Below, piece after piece: positions 48,331-58,681 of a stretch of 64,000 nt of DNA. This DNA comes from Reyranella sp. (GTDB lineage: Bacteria > Pseudomonadota > Alphaproteobacteria > Reyranellales > Reyranellaceae): assembly GCF_017305915.1 (NCBI RefSeq), contig NZ_JAFKJN010000016.1, forward strand, positions 1 to 64,000, given 5' to 3'. Both the position numbers and the translations under genes were made by a program. Each line of letters starts with the position of its first letter. The stretch's first letter is position 1. The notes beneath the pieces were generated by a model. The model worked only from the letters and a program-made list of their open reading frames with translations, was not told the DNA's origin and ran no database searches.

Positions 48331-48726
48331 TTACGCCGCGCGACGCACGTTATGGTTCGCGGGGGTAGCATGACCGGCGACGGCGTCGAACTGCGGCATG
48401 ACGCCCTCCACGGTCTCACGTACCGCGAAGGCAATGTCTGCACGGCACAAGCCGAGATCGGCGAGCTCGCGATCGCTCATGCGATGGAGCTGGGCTTCCG
48501 CAGCGCGCAGCTTGAAGTCGGCTTTGACGGCCGCGACGGCGCGCTTGATCAGGCGCACCAGCCAGATGCCTGCGTCGATCATGAAGATCGCCCGGGCATA
48601 ACGGGCCTCCTGCTCGAGACGCCGGCGGTCGGCGTGACGGAAGCCGTAGGGCGCGTAGTCGCTGTCGTTTCCCCTCGCCGTTTCGCTGGTCAGATTCTGG
48701 AACGTCTGAATCGGCTGGGTCATCAT
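48331..48726 (-). CDS. DUF1127-domain protein
   Basis: 131 aa from the ATG at 48726, six bases after AAGGAG (an ATG two codons upstream overlaps that site). The N-terminal ~60 residues are polar, followed by YARAIFMIDAGIWLVRLIKRA. The DUF1127 signature HRMSDRELADLGLCRADIAF is near residues 85-105. Small DUF1127 proteins in alphaproteobacteria bind RNA or affect phosphate, carbon and stress responses. The upstream 200 bases are notably AT-rich, holding its promoter. Confidence 0.85.
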   Translation of the reverse strand: MMTQPIQTFQNLTSETARGNDSDYAPYGFRHADRRRLEQEARYARAIFMIDAGIWLVRLIKRAVAAVKADFKLRAAEAQLHRMSDRELADLGLCRADIAFAVRETVEGVMPQFDAVAGHATPANHNVRRAA

Positions 48727-48935
48727 GGACATCTCCTTCGATTGTGCGTTGCCGCATTGGATGCTGCAACTGCACAAAGCAAATATAGAGCCTTGAGATA
48801 TAACGATAAGTACGGTTCCGAGGGCCCTGCTATGCACTGAATGCATGAGGCCAATAAACCGTCATTTCGCGTCTGCGAAAGAACAATTATTGCGCAGATT
48901 GCTTGCTTGCACGACCGCACTTACGTTCCGAGCCT

Positions 48936-50960
48936 ATGAGCTCCGCCCCCGACGACGTCCTTCACCTGCTGCGCCAGCGCGGCCGCTCGCCCGACCCTGC
49001 CGCTTTGGAGGGCTTGATGCGCGGTGTGGTGGCAGCGCCCGAAGGGCTGGCCGGGCCGGAATGGGTCGAGCTGTTCGACCCCCAGCCCGACGCCGCGCTG
49101 ACCCAGGCGCTGACCGCGTGGCGTGCCGAGATGGCGAAAGCCGACGACGGCTTGCATGCCTCCCCTGCACCAGCCGGGCGGCTTGCGGACCTCCGTGCAG
49201 AACTGAAGCGCCGCGGACTCGACGGCTTCGTCGTGCCGCGCGCCGACGAGCACCAGGGCGAATACGTGCCGCGCCGCTCGCAGCGGCTGGCCTGGCTGAC
49301 CGGCTTCAGCGGCTCGGCGGGCCTCGCGATCGTGCTCGCCGACAAGGCGGCGATCTTCATCGACGGCCGCTACACCCTCGCGGTGCGCGCACAAGTCGAC
49401 ACCGACGCCTTCGTGCCGCATCAGATCCCCGAGGAGTCGCCCGACGTCTGGATCGCCGCCAACCTGCCATCCAAAGGAATAAGTGGGGGCGGCAAACTCG
49501 GCTTCGATCCCTGGCTGCAGACCGTCGACGGCTACGAGCGCTTCGCGCGCGCCGCACAACGCGCGGGCGGCAGCTTCGTCGCCGTCGAGCAGAATCCCAT
49601 CGATGCGGTGTGGACGGATCGCCCGGCGCCGCCGCTTGCGCCGGTCCTGCCGCATCCCGTCGAGTTCGCCGGCGAGACCAGCGAGCAGCGCCGCCGCCGC
49701 ATCGCCGACATCGTCGCTGCGAAGGGCGCCGACGTGGCGCTGCTGACCGCGCCGGATTCGATCGCCTGGCTGCTGAACGTGCGCGGCGGCGACGTACCGC
49801 GCACGCCGTTCGCGCTGGGCTTCGCGCTGCTGCACACCGACGGCCACGTCGACCTGTACATGGACCGCCGCAAGGTGCCGGACCGCACCGTCGCCTGGCT
49901 GGGCAATGCCGTGACGCTGGCGCCGCCGGAGGAACTGGGCGCCGCGATCGACACGCTGGGCAAGGTCGGCAAGAAGGTGCTGATCGAGACCTCGACCGCG
50001 CCGGTCTGGGCGGCGACGCGACTGCACGCCGCCGCCGTCACCATGGTACGCGATGCCGACCCGGTGGCGCTGCCCAAGGCCTGCAAGAACGCCGTCGAGC
50101 TCGAGGGCATCCGCACTGCCCATCGCCGCGACGGCGCGGCGGTGACGCGCTTCCTGTCGTGGCTGGCGCGCGAGTCCAAGGATGGCCGCCTGCGCGAGAT
50201 CGAGGTCTCCGACCGCCTGCAGGCGCTGCGCCAGGAGACCGGCAAGCTGCGCGATCTCTCGTTCGATACCATCTCCGGTGCGGGCCCGAACGGCGCCATC
50301 GTGCACTATCACGCGACCGACGCGACCGAGCGCACGCTCGAGCCCGGCTCGCTCTATCTCGTCGATTCGGGCGGCCAGTATCGCGACGGCACCACCGACA
50401 TCACCCGCACCGTCGGCATCGGCACGCCGACGCCCGAGATGAAGGACCGCTTCACCCGCGTGCTGAAGGGCCATATCGCGCTCGGCACCGCGCGCTTCCC
50501 GGCCGGCACCACGGGCTCGCAGCTCGATGCGCTGGCGCGCACGGCGCTGTGGCAGGTCGGGCTGGACTACGACCACGGCACCGGCCACGGCGTCGGTGCC
50601 TATCTCTCGGTGCACGAGGGGCCGCACCGCATCTCCAAGGTCGCCAACACCGTGGCGCTGCAGCCCGGCATGATCGTCAGCAACGAGCCCGGCTACTACA
50701 AGGCCGGCGCCTACGGCATCCGCATCGAGAATCTGGTGGCGGTGAAGGAGGCGCAGATCGAGGGTGCCGACCGGCGCTATCTCGAGTTCGAGACGCTGAC
50801 CCTGGCGCCGATCGATCTCACCTGCGTCGATGTCGGCCTGCTCACCGCGGCGGAGAAGGCGTGGCTCAACGCCTACCACGCCCGCGTGCGCGAGGTCGTG
50901 GCGCCGCAGGTCGACGAGGCGACGCGCGCCTGGCTCGCCGAAGCGACGCGCGCCATTTAA
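48936..50960 (+). CDS. pepP: Aminopeptidase P (Xaa-Pro aminopeptidase) with an extra N-terminal domain
   Basis: 674 aa from the ATG at 48936. The creatinase-type N domain starts near residue 85 (RLADLRAELKRRGLDGFVVP), and the pita-bread M24 domain is C-terminal. Its metal ligands are Asp in VDSGGQY and GTTDITRT, His in GTGHGVGAYLSVHEGP, Glu in NEPGYY and RIENLVAV. It removes N-terminal residues before proline. Residues 1-84 are extra; ALEGLMRGVVAAPEGLAGPE resembles YecA/UPF0149 proteins. Third in the uvrD-prmA-pepP order, after the convergent DUF1127 gene. Confidence 0.9.
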   Translation: MSSAPDDVLHLLRQRGRSPDPAALEGLMRGVVAAPEGLAGPEWVELFDPQPDAALTQALTAWRAEMAKADDGLHASPAPAGRLADLRAELKRRGLDGFVVPRADEHQGEYVPRRSQRLAWLTGFSGSAGLAIVLADKAAIFIDGRYTLAVRAQVDTDAFVPHQIPEESPDVWIAANLPSKGISGGGKLGFDPWLQTVDGYERFARAAQRAGGSFVAVEQNPIDAVWTDRPAPPLAPVLPHPVEFAGETSEQRRRRIADIVAAKGADVALLTAPDSIAWLLNVRGGDVPRTPFALGFALLHTDGHVDLYMDRRKVPDRTVAWLGNAVTLAPPEELGAAIDTLGKVGKKVLIETSTAPVWAATRLHAAAVTMVRDADPVALPKACKNAVELEGIRTAHRRDGAAVTRFLSWLARESKDGRLREIEVSDRLQALRQETGKLRDLSFDTISGAGPNGAIVHYHATDATERTLEPGSLYLVDSGGQYRDGTTDITRTVGIGTPTPEMKDRFTRVLKGHIALGTARFPAGTTGSQLDALARTALWQVGLDYDHGTGHGVGAYLSVHEGPHRISKVANTVALQPGMIVSNEPGYYKAGAYGIRIENLVAVKEAQIEGADRRYLEFETLTLAPIDLTCVDVGLLTAAEKAWLNAYHARVREVVAPQVDEATRAWLAEATRAI

Positions 50961-51136
50961 CGCCATTTTCTCCATTTTCCGCCATTTTTCGCCGCTCGCG
51001 AAAATGGTGGGAGCAACTGCTTCGCATGACATCGCCAGCAGGATACGCGGCCTGCTGCGCCGGACCTATTCTGGGCAATGGCGGCGAATTTTCGCGTGGA
51101 GAATCAAGGGGCGTTGGCCGTTCCATTGCCCCTAAT
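50961..51136 (+). repeat. AT-rich tandem motif and composite repeat, copy C of the 69-bp element
   Basis: Right after the pepP stop, CGCCATTTT is repeated about four times (50961-50989), and 50982-50992 pairs with 50998-51007. The 69-bp element is 51068-51136, ending in ATTCTGGGCAATGG and CCATTGCCCCTAAT. Read from 51004, an ORF of 43 codons ends FHCP-stop exactly at the element end. It shares TY-GQW and HCP-stop positions with the minus-strand ORF of copy A. The 36-nt block and the TATCCACAG box are not found here. Confidence 0.75.
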
Positions 51137-51141
51137 GAGAC

Positions 51142-51275
51142 GCCGGAAGTGCGTCACTCCAGTGCCGCTCGGGCTCACGACCCGCACTTACTGAGGAATC
51201 GCGTCGGCATCGGCTGCCGGATTTTCTTTCGCCCAAAAGAAAAAATGAGCGGTACTGGAGTGCCGCACTCCCGGC
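51142..51275. repeat. 134-bp inverted repeat with 29-nt arms
   Basis: Arms 51142-51170 and 51247-51275 match as reverse complements at 26 of 29 positions (GCCGGnAGTGCGnCACTCCA). The interior contains an A/T-rich hairpin (TTTTCTTTCGCCCAAAAGAAAA). The gene-free stretch 50961-51279 is filled by this and the preceding element; nothing else was seen. It ends five bases before the methyltransferase remnant. Confidence 0.8.
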
Positions 51276-51279
51276 GAGG

Positions 51280-52073
51280 CTACGTCGTCGCGATCAGCAA
51301 TTCTTCGGCATTGATCGGCGGACGCAGGCCGTCAGGCCGGTTCTTGAGCCTCGCACGCCATGGCCATGATCTCGGCCGGCCTGAAGAAGCTGATGAACGG
51401 CGTGCCGCTCGCCCCCGCGCCCTTCGCCGCCCATGCCCAGGCGCACCGCAGGCTCCGCTATCTCCAGGGGCAGCAGGAACGACATGGCAAAGGTCGTTCC
51501 TGGCGCCAGCGCCGCGACCTCGCGCAGCAGCGCCAGGATCGCCTCGCGCGTGAGGTACATGCTGACGCCGGTCGAGGTCACCACCGCCGGACGGCTGGCC
51601 TCGAAGCCGGCGGCCACCAGCTTCTGCCGCCAGGAATCGCCCGCCTCGAAATCGACCGGCACCAGCTTCAGCGACTCGGGCATGCCGTAGCCGGTCTCGA
51701 CCAGGCGCTGGCGCTTCCAGGCCTGGGTGCCCGGCTGGTCGACCTCGAACACGCCGAGCCGCGCGGCGACCTCCGGCCGGCGCTGCACGAACGTATCGAG
51801 GCCCGCGCCGAGCAGCACGTACTGATCGACGCCGCGGGCCAATTGCTCGACGACTAGGTCCTCGATGAAGCGGGCGCGGGCGACGATGGACGCGCGGAAC
51901 AGCCGCGTGGCTTCGGGGTGCATGTCTCCCCACTGCCGCCAGCCCACCTCGGGTGCCGCCAGCGCGAGGCCGATCGTGTCCTCGAGCACGTGCGGCGGCG
52001 CGTCGACCTCGACATGCAGGGCGCGCCACAGCGCGACGCGCACCGCCGTGCTGTCGGGGGCGCCCGTCGCCAT
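51280..52073 (-). pseudogene. SAM-dependent methyltransferase (TIGR00027/LCM-like) with a damaged C-terminus
   Basis: Codons from 52073 encode a normal N-terminal part: QWGDMHPEATRLFRASIVAR, YVLLGAGLDTFVQRRP, FEVDQPGTQAWKRQRL, VTSTGVSMYLTREAILALL. After AVRLGMGGEG the frame slips inside a G-rich run near 51414. The expected ASGTPFISFFRPAEIMAMACEA is in a second frame, and the true ending RPDGLRPPINAEELLIATT is in a third frame, with stop at 51280. About 15-20 codons between these two parts are also missing. Original role: methyl transfer in secondary or fatty-acid metabolism, uncertain. Stop and start of the upstream dcyD-like gene are 7 bases apart. Confidence 0.75.
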
Positions 52074-52080
52074 GGCTTTG

Positions 52081-53115
52081 TCAGTCCTTGAGGACCGTCC
52101 GGCCGAGCACGACGTCCTCGTAGACGTGCAGCGACGGCAGGCCGCCGGTATGGATGAACAGCACCTTCGCGTTCGGCTTGAAGTAGCCTTGGCGCGCCAG
52201 GCCGATCAGGCCGGCCATGATCTTGCCGGTATAGACCGGATCGAGCAGCACGCCTTCGGTGCGCGCCAGCATCTGCACGGCCTCGACCATCTTGGCGTTG
52301 GGCACAGAGTACTTGGGCTGCCAGAAGCCACCGACGCTCTTCACCGCCTCGCGCGGCACCCTGCCGATGCCGAGCAGGTCGGCGACGGCCTGCGCCTCCT
52401 TCAACACCAGCGGCTCCTGGTCGGCAGGATCGCGGCTCACGCCGATGCCGATCAGCGGGATCTTGATGTTGTTGCCGTAGAAGCCCGCAGCCATGCCGCC
52501 ATGGGTGCCGGAGCTGCCCGAGCCGACCACGACGGCATCGAACGCCACGCCCATCTCCAGCCACTGCTGCTGCATCTCCTGCACGCAGGCGACGTAGCCC
52601 AGGCCGCCGATCGCGTTCGAACCGCCGCCCGGGATGATGTAGCCCTTGCGGCCGAGCGAGGCGACTTCCTGCGCGATCCTGGACATCGCCGCGCCAATGT
52701 CGGAGCCGCCGGGCACCACGGTGATCGCCTCGACGCCCATAAGCTCGAACATGAAGTTGTTGCCGCCGGCTTCCTTCTTGTAGGAGTTCGGCACGCGCTC
52801 CTCGATCACGAAGCGGGCCTTCAGCCCTTCCTTCACGGCCGCCGAGAGCGTGATGCGGCAGTGGTTGGACTGCGGCGCGCCGCAGGTGATCAGCGTGTCG
52901 CAGCCCTGAGCCAGCGCGTCGCCCGCAAGGAACTCGAGCTTGCGCGTCTTGTTGCCGCCCGGGAACAGGCCGAGCATGTCGTCGCGCTTGATCCAGATCT
53001 CGGGGCCGACGCCGCCCGGGCAGGTCGCGGCGAGGGCCTTGGTGAAGTGCGGCAGGAGCTCGATCGGGGTGGGGAACGGGGTGTAGCGACGACGCGGAAA
53101 ACGGGCCAAATCCAT
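52081..53115 (-). CDS. dcyD: Pyridoxal-phosphate enzyme of the D-cysteine desulfhydrase/ACC deaminase family
   Basis: 344 aa from the ATG at 53115 with a GGAG site (upstream in-frame codons are not family-like). The PLP lysine is Lys56 in FPGGNKTRKLEF; GAPQSNHCRITLSAA and VVGSGSSGTHGGM bind substrate and phosphate. It converts D-cysteine to pyruvate, sulfide and ammonia, or ACC to 2-oxobutyrate; the Ser/Thr pattern cannot be judged by eye. It is the only intact gene among three damaged neighbours. Confidence 0.85.
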   Translation of the reverse strand: MDLARFPRRRYTPFPTPIELLPHFTKALAATCPGGVGPEIWIKRDDMLGLFPGGNKTRKLEFLAGDALAQGCDTLITCGAPQSNHCRITLSAAVKEGLKARFVIEERVPNSYKKEAGGNNFMFELMGVEAITVVPGGSDIGAAMSRIAQEVASLGRKGYIIPGGGSNAIGGLGYVACVQEMQQQWLEMGVAFDAVVVGSGSSGTHGGMAAGFYGNNIKIPLIGIGVSRDPADQEPLVLKEAQAVADLLGIGRVPREAVKSVGGFWQPKYSVPNAKMVEAVQMLARTEGVLLDPVYTGKIMAGLIGLARQGYFKPNAKVLFIHTGGLPSLHVYEDVVLGRTVLKD

Positions 53116-53201
53116 TGCGATCGAACTCCGGCGAGAGACTGCGACTGAGCGATGCAAGCCTCTAGCACTCCCCCGGGCTGCGAGGAAGCCATCCGCCCCT
53201 C

Positions 53202-53698
53202 CTAGCTCCAGCGCTCACCTCGGATGAAAGCGCAGGTCCGTTCGACGGTGTCGAAGTTCGCCAGACGGTCGGGGACGAGCTGTACCGAGACTTCGAACTC
53301 GCCGAACGGCCATAGGACCAGTCCGCGGCCAGCGTCGGACATCTCTTCAGGTTCTCTTCCATCGGCTTCGCGGCGGTCCGCCGCGCCCAAGTGAAGCCGC
53401 ATCCGGCATGCCAGAGGATCGTCTCCGCAAAATCATAGGAGGTGCCGGCCGGAATGTGCAGCGCGACCAAGGGTGAGACATCGCGCCAGTCGGCCCGGTT
53501 TCCGACCGGGAGAGTCCGGTAGGCCTCGTCGATGGCGTGGCGGACCAACTCACCCTTCGCATGCGCGTCGGCGGACGGTTCACCGGCGCGGCTGCTCCAC
53601 GCGCTGCGCAGCGCGACCGCGCCGAGGGCAAGCGAACCGATCAGCGCAGCCGCTCCTGTCACGATTGCCCGTCGCGATGGCGGACCAGCGTCCTTCAC
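53202..53698 (-). pseudogene. Uncharacterised exported protein, frameshifted
   Basis: A GTG at 53698 follows AGGAGAGG (a GTG at 53713 is also open). The start has a twin-arginine-like signal (SRRAIVTGAAALIGSLALGAV) followed by AIDEAYRTLPVGNRADW and SPLVALHIPAGTSYDF. After HAGCGFTWARR the first frame becomes Ser/Arg-rich and runs on to 53162. A second frame continues sensibly as LVLWPFGEFEVSVQLVPDRL and DTVERTCAFIRGERWS, stopping at 53202. A one-base slip between ~53340 and 53400 explains both. No known family recognised. Confidence 0.6.
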
Positions 53699-53800
53699 CG
53701 AGCCTCTCCTCACCTGTCCGTCTCGCCGTTCTTATGAGCCAGCGCGTCGGGGGAAAAGCGTTCAGGCCGACGGTGATGCGGAAGATACGAAATCGTGCGC

Positions 53801-54483
53801 TCAGTACAGCACCGACGGCAGCCCGCGTCGGTGGGCTCGTTGTAGAGGCCGACGGTCATCAGCGTCATCTGGTAGACGAGCCGGAGTCCGCCCTTCAGGC
53901 ACCAGGTGGAGACCTCGTGGTTGCGGGTCGGCACCAGGAAGCCCGGGCGGCCGAAATCGGTCGCGGCGCCGATCAGCGCCATCAGGTCGACTGGCGTGGC
54001 CGGGCGTACATCATGGCCGGCGATCTTCTGGTTCAACGGCGCGCCCTGCAGGATCGATATGGGCTCGCGCGTGCGGAAGCCGACCAGGGAATAGAAGCAG
54101 AGCGAACGGTTGTGGAAACCCGTCTGCAGCAGGCGCACGCCGGCCGCCTGCCGGCTGGCCGCGCGATCGAGCATGTGGCGCATGAGCTGTCCGCCGGTGC
54201 CGCGATTCTGCATCGCCGGATCGACCGTGATCGGACCGATGCCGTAGATCGGCGCCCGCTCGTCCATGAAATCGCTGCCGACGATGCGGCCATCGAGCTC
54301 GGCGACGACGGAATGATGGCCCGGATGGGACAGCAGCATCGCCATGAGCTCGCGTCCCTCTTCGGCCGAGGCGAAGTCCGGCGGGAAGTTGTGCGCCGAG
54401 TTGACCGACTTGAACGCCTCGTAGCAGATCGTGCCGCACGCCGCGGCGTCGGCGGCGGTGCCCGACCGCAACTCGATCGACAT
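53801..54483 (-). pseudogene. Two-domain GNAT acetyltransferase with internal deletion and late frameshift
   Basis: The N-terminal acetyltransferase half is complete: GTICYEAFKSVNSAHNFPPD, GSDFMDERAPIYGIGPITVD, NRGTGGQLMRHMLDRA, SLVGFRTREPISILQG. After RPATPVDL it jumps to MALIGAATDFGRPGFLVPTRN, and about 50 codons of the second GNAT half that this family normally has are absent, in frame. The conserved ending LPSVLY-stop (53801) is one base out of frame from YNEP; the unshifted frame runs on to 53710. Start MSIELRSGT at 54483. Family pattern is from memory. Confidence 0.7.
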
Positions 54484-54791
54484 GAACCGTCTCCCCGGGT
54501 TCACGGCCAGCGTCGCGTCGGCCGGATCGGTAGAGGTACAATGGCGGTCCGGGCGCGGCCACGAAGATTCAGCGATAAGACGAGCTCGCTCGATCCACTG
54601 GACGGCGCGGGCTGACCATCCCTAGAATCCGCGCGTTCGACCGGGGGAACGGCATGCCCAGTTTTCCGGGAGATTCCATTCGCACTTTTCGAGCCGACAC
54701 AGTTCGTAGCCGGGCGTAACCGACCGCGCGCGCAGCTTTCGTGCGCGCAACGATCGGCGTTCAACCATCTCAGCAGAGACGGAGGAAACCG
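54484..54791. other. Divergent intergenic region (308 bases)
   Basis: Separates the minus-strand GNAT remnant from the plus-strand amidohydrolase. It holds a 7-bp hairpin GCGCGCA/TGCGCGC (54728-54748) and the amidohydrolase ribosome site GGAGGAAA before 54792. No gene or repeat copy was recognised. Confidence 0.6.
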
Positions 54792-56297
54792 ATGGGCATT
54801 TGGCTCAGCGAACGCGAACAGCGCCTCGTCGCAGGCGCCGAGACGGCATCGGCGGCAACGCCGATTCCCACCCAGATCGTCTCCAACGGCGAGTATCTGC
54901 CGCCGAGGCAAAGCGCCACCCAGAAGCGGGTCGAGGCGCGGATCAACCAGCTCGCCGACACCAACGCCCGGCGGCTGGGCCTGAACCGCCGGCAGTTCTT
55001 CCGCACCGGTTGCGGCATGGCGGCAGCGTTCGTCGCCATGAACGAGATCTACGGCGGCAACGTCTTCCAGGTCACGCCGGCCGAGGCACGCGAGCCCGAA
55101 CTGGTGCAGGCCCGCGCGCAAGGCCTCGCCGGACAGGTCATCTTCGACGTCCAGACCCACTTCGTGCGCGACGACTTCGACCACAAGGAGCTCCTGGACC
55201 TCGCCAAGTTCGCCAAGGCCAACTGGAACCCCAAGCTGGACGATGTCGCCTCGCTCGCCCGCTTCAAGTTCCAGAACTTCGTGAAGGAAATCTACTACGA
55301 CAGCGACACCAGCCTGGCGCTGCTGAGCGGAGCGCCGTTCGACGACCCGACCTGGTGGTTCCTGTCGAACGAGCAGATCGTCAAGGCGCGCGAGCTGCTG
55401 AACGACTTCGCCGGTTCCAAGCGCCTGCTGGCGCACAGCGTCATCACGCCCAAGCAGCCCGGCTGGATGGACGAGGTCGACAAGGCGATCGCGGTCTACA
55501 AGCCCGATTCCTGGAAGGGCTACACGATCGGCGATCCGCTCAATCCCTCCAAGTTCCCGTGGCGGCTCGACGACGAGGCGCTGATGTACCCGTTCTACGA
55601 GAAGGCGGTGAAGGCCGGCATCACCACGATCTGCATTCACAAGGGGCTGCTGCCGCCCGACTACGAGAAGGCGTTCGCGGGCGTGTGGGAGTACGCCACC
55701 GCGTGGGACATCGGCAAGGCGGCCAAGGATTGGCCGCAGATGAACTTCGTGATGTACCACGCCTGCCTGCGCCCCGCCTTCGAGCTGCCCGACCAGGCCT
55801 GGTCGGAGTTCGAGCAGACCGGGCGCATCCGCTGGGCCAGCGACCTGGCGGAGATCCCGCAGAAGTTCGGCGTCACCAACGTCTATGCCGAGCTCGGCAC
55901 GGCGTTCGCCAATTCGGCGGTGGCACATCCGAAGTTCTGCGCTGCGCTGGTCGGCACGCTGGTCAAGGGTCTCGGCGCCGACCACGTCCTGTGGGGCACC
56001 GACACCTTGTGGTACGGCTCGCCGCAATGGCAGATCGAGGCGATGCGCCGGCTCGAGATCCCGGAGGACATGCAGAAGAAGTACGGGTTCGCCGCCCTCG
56101 GCGACGCCAACAGCGCCACCAAGCAGCAGATCTTCTCCGGCAATGCCGGGCGCATGTACAACATCGCGGTGAAGAAGGCCGAAAATACCCGAATGCCGGC
56201 CTTCTCCGAGGACCGCTTCGCGGCCCTCAAGAAGGAGTACACGCGGGCCGCCGCCGGACCCTCCAACCTGCGCTACGGTTACGTCCGCGCCGACTGA
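54792..56297 (+). CDS. Amidohydrolase-2 family (ACMS-decarboxylase-like) protein with an internal Tat-type segment
   Basis: 501 aa from the ATG at 54792, 6 bases after GGAGGAAA. The barrel has VIFDVQTHFVRDDF at strand 1 (Gln replaces the first His of the usual HxH), IHKGLLPPDYE, FVMYHACLRPAFE and the metal Asp in WGTDTLWYG. Residues 64-92 (LNRRQFFRTGCGMAAAFVAM) look like a twin-arginine signal, but ~60 polar residues precede it. Related enzymes decarboxylate or hydrolyse aromatic carboxylates. Monocistronic; ends in a 16-bp hairpin. Confidence 0.83.
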   Translation: MGIWLSEREQRLVAGAETASAATPIPTQIVSNGEYLPPRQSATQKRVEARINQLADTNARRLGLNRRQFFRTGCGMAAAFVAMNEIYGGNVFQVTPAEAREPELVQARAQGLAGQVIFDVQTHFVRDDFDHKELLDLAKFAKANWNPKLDDVASLARFKFQNFVKEIYYDSDTSLALLSGAPFDDPTWWFLSNEQIVKARELLNDFAGSKRLLAHSVITPKQPGWMDEVDKAIAVYKPDSWKGYTIGDPLNPSKFPWRLDDEALMYPFYEKAVKAGITTICIHKGLLPPDYEKAFAGVWEYATAWDIGKAAKDWPQMNFVMYHACLRPAFELPDQAWSEFEQTGRIRWASDLAEIPQKFGVTNVYAELGTAFANSAVAHPKFCAALVGTLVKGLGADHVLWGTDTLWYGSPQWQIEAMRRLEIPEDMQKKYGFAALGDANSATKQQIFSGNAGRMYNIAVKKAENTRMPAFSEDRFAALKKEYTRAAAGPSNLRYGYVRAD

Positions 56298-56318
56298 CGC
56301 AGCAGGCGGCTTCATACT

Positions 56319-56354
56319 CAGAGGAGCGCGCCACTCCCGTGGCGCGCTCCTCTG
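56319..56354. terminator. 16-bp perfect hairpin between convergent amidohydrolase and ligA genes
   Basis: CAGAGGAGCGCGCCAC (56319-56334) pairs exactly with GTGGCGCGCTCCTCTG (56339-56354) around TCCC. No T-run follows on either side, so termination may be weak or need Rho; the position between two stops still suggests 3'-end formation for both genes. Confidence 0.7.
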
Positions 56355-56355
56355 A

Positions 56356-58524
<2,169 letters not shown>

Positions 58525-58546
58525 TTAGTGCGCCGGGGACATTTTT

Positions 58547-58670
58547 CCTCCCCATTCATATGGGGAGGCGCCCCGTCATACGGGCGGAGGGGTATAGGCC
58601 GCATCACGACTGTGACTCATGACCCCTCCGCCCGCGATTACGCGGGCACCTCCCCATTTGAATGGGGAGG
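58547..58670. repeat. 124-bp palindromic element (copy 2 of the family at 14167)
   Basis: Ends 58547-58570 and 58647-58670 carry the same CCTCCCCATTCA/ATGGGGAGG hairpins as copy 1. Reversed, its first ~60 bases align with copy 1, with loop changes (CTT to AAT) inside a kept CCCGCG/CGCGGG stem. The central 13-bp stem of copy 1 is absent. Located between the recN stop and the ligA start, on the same transcript direction. Confidence 0.88.
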
Positions 58671-58681
58671 AAGCGCTCTCG

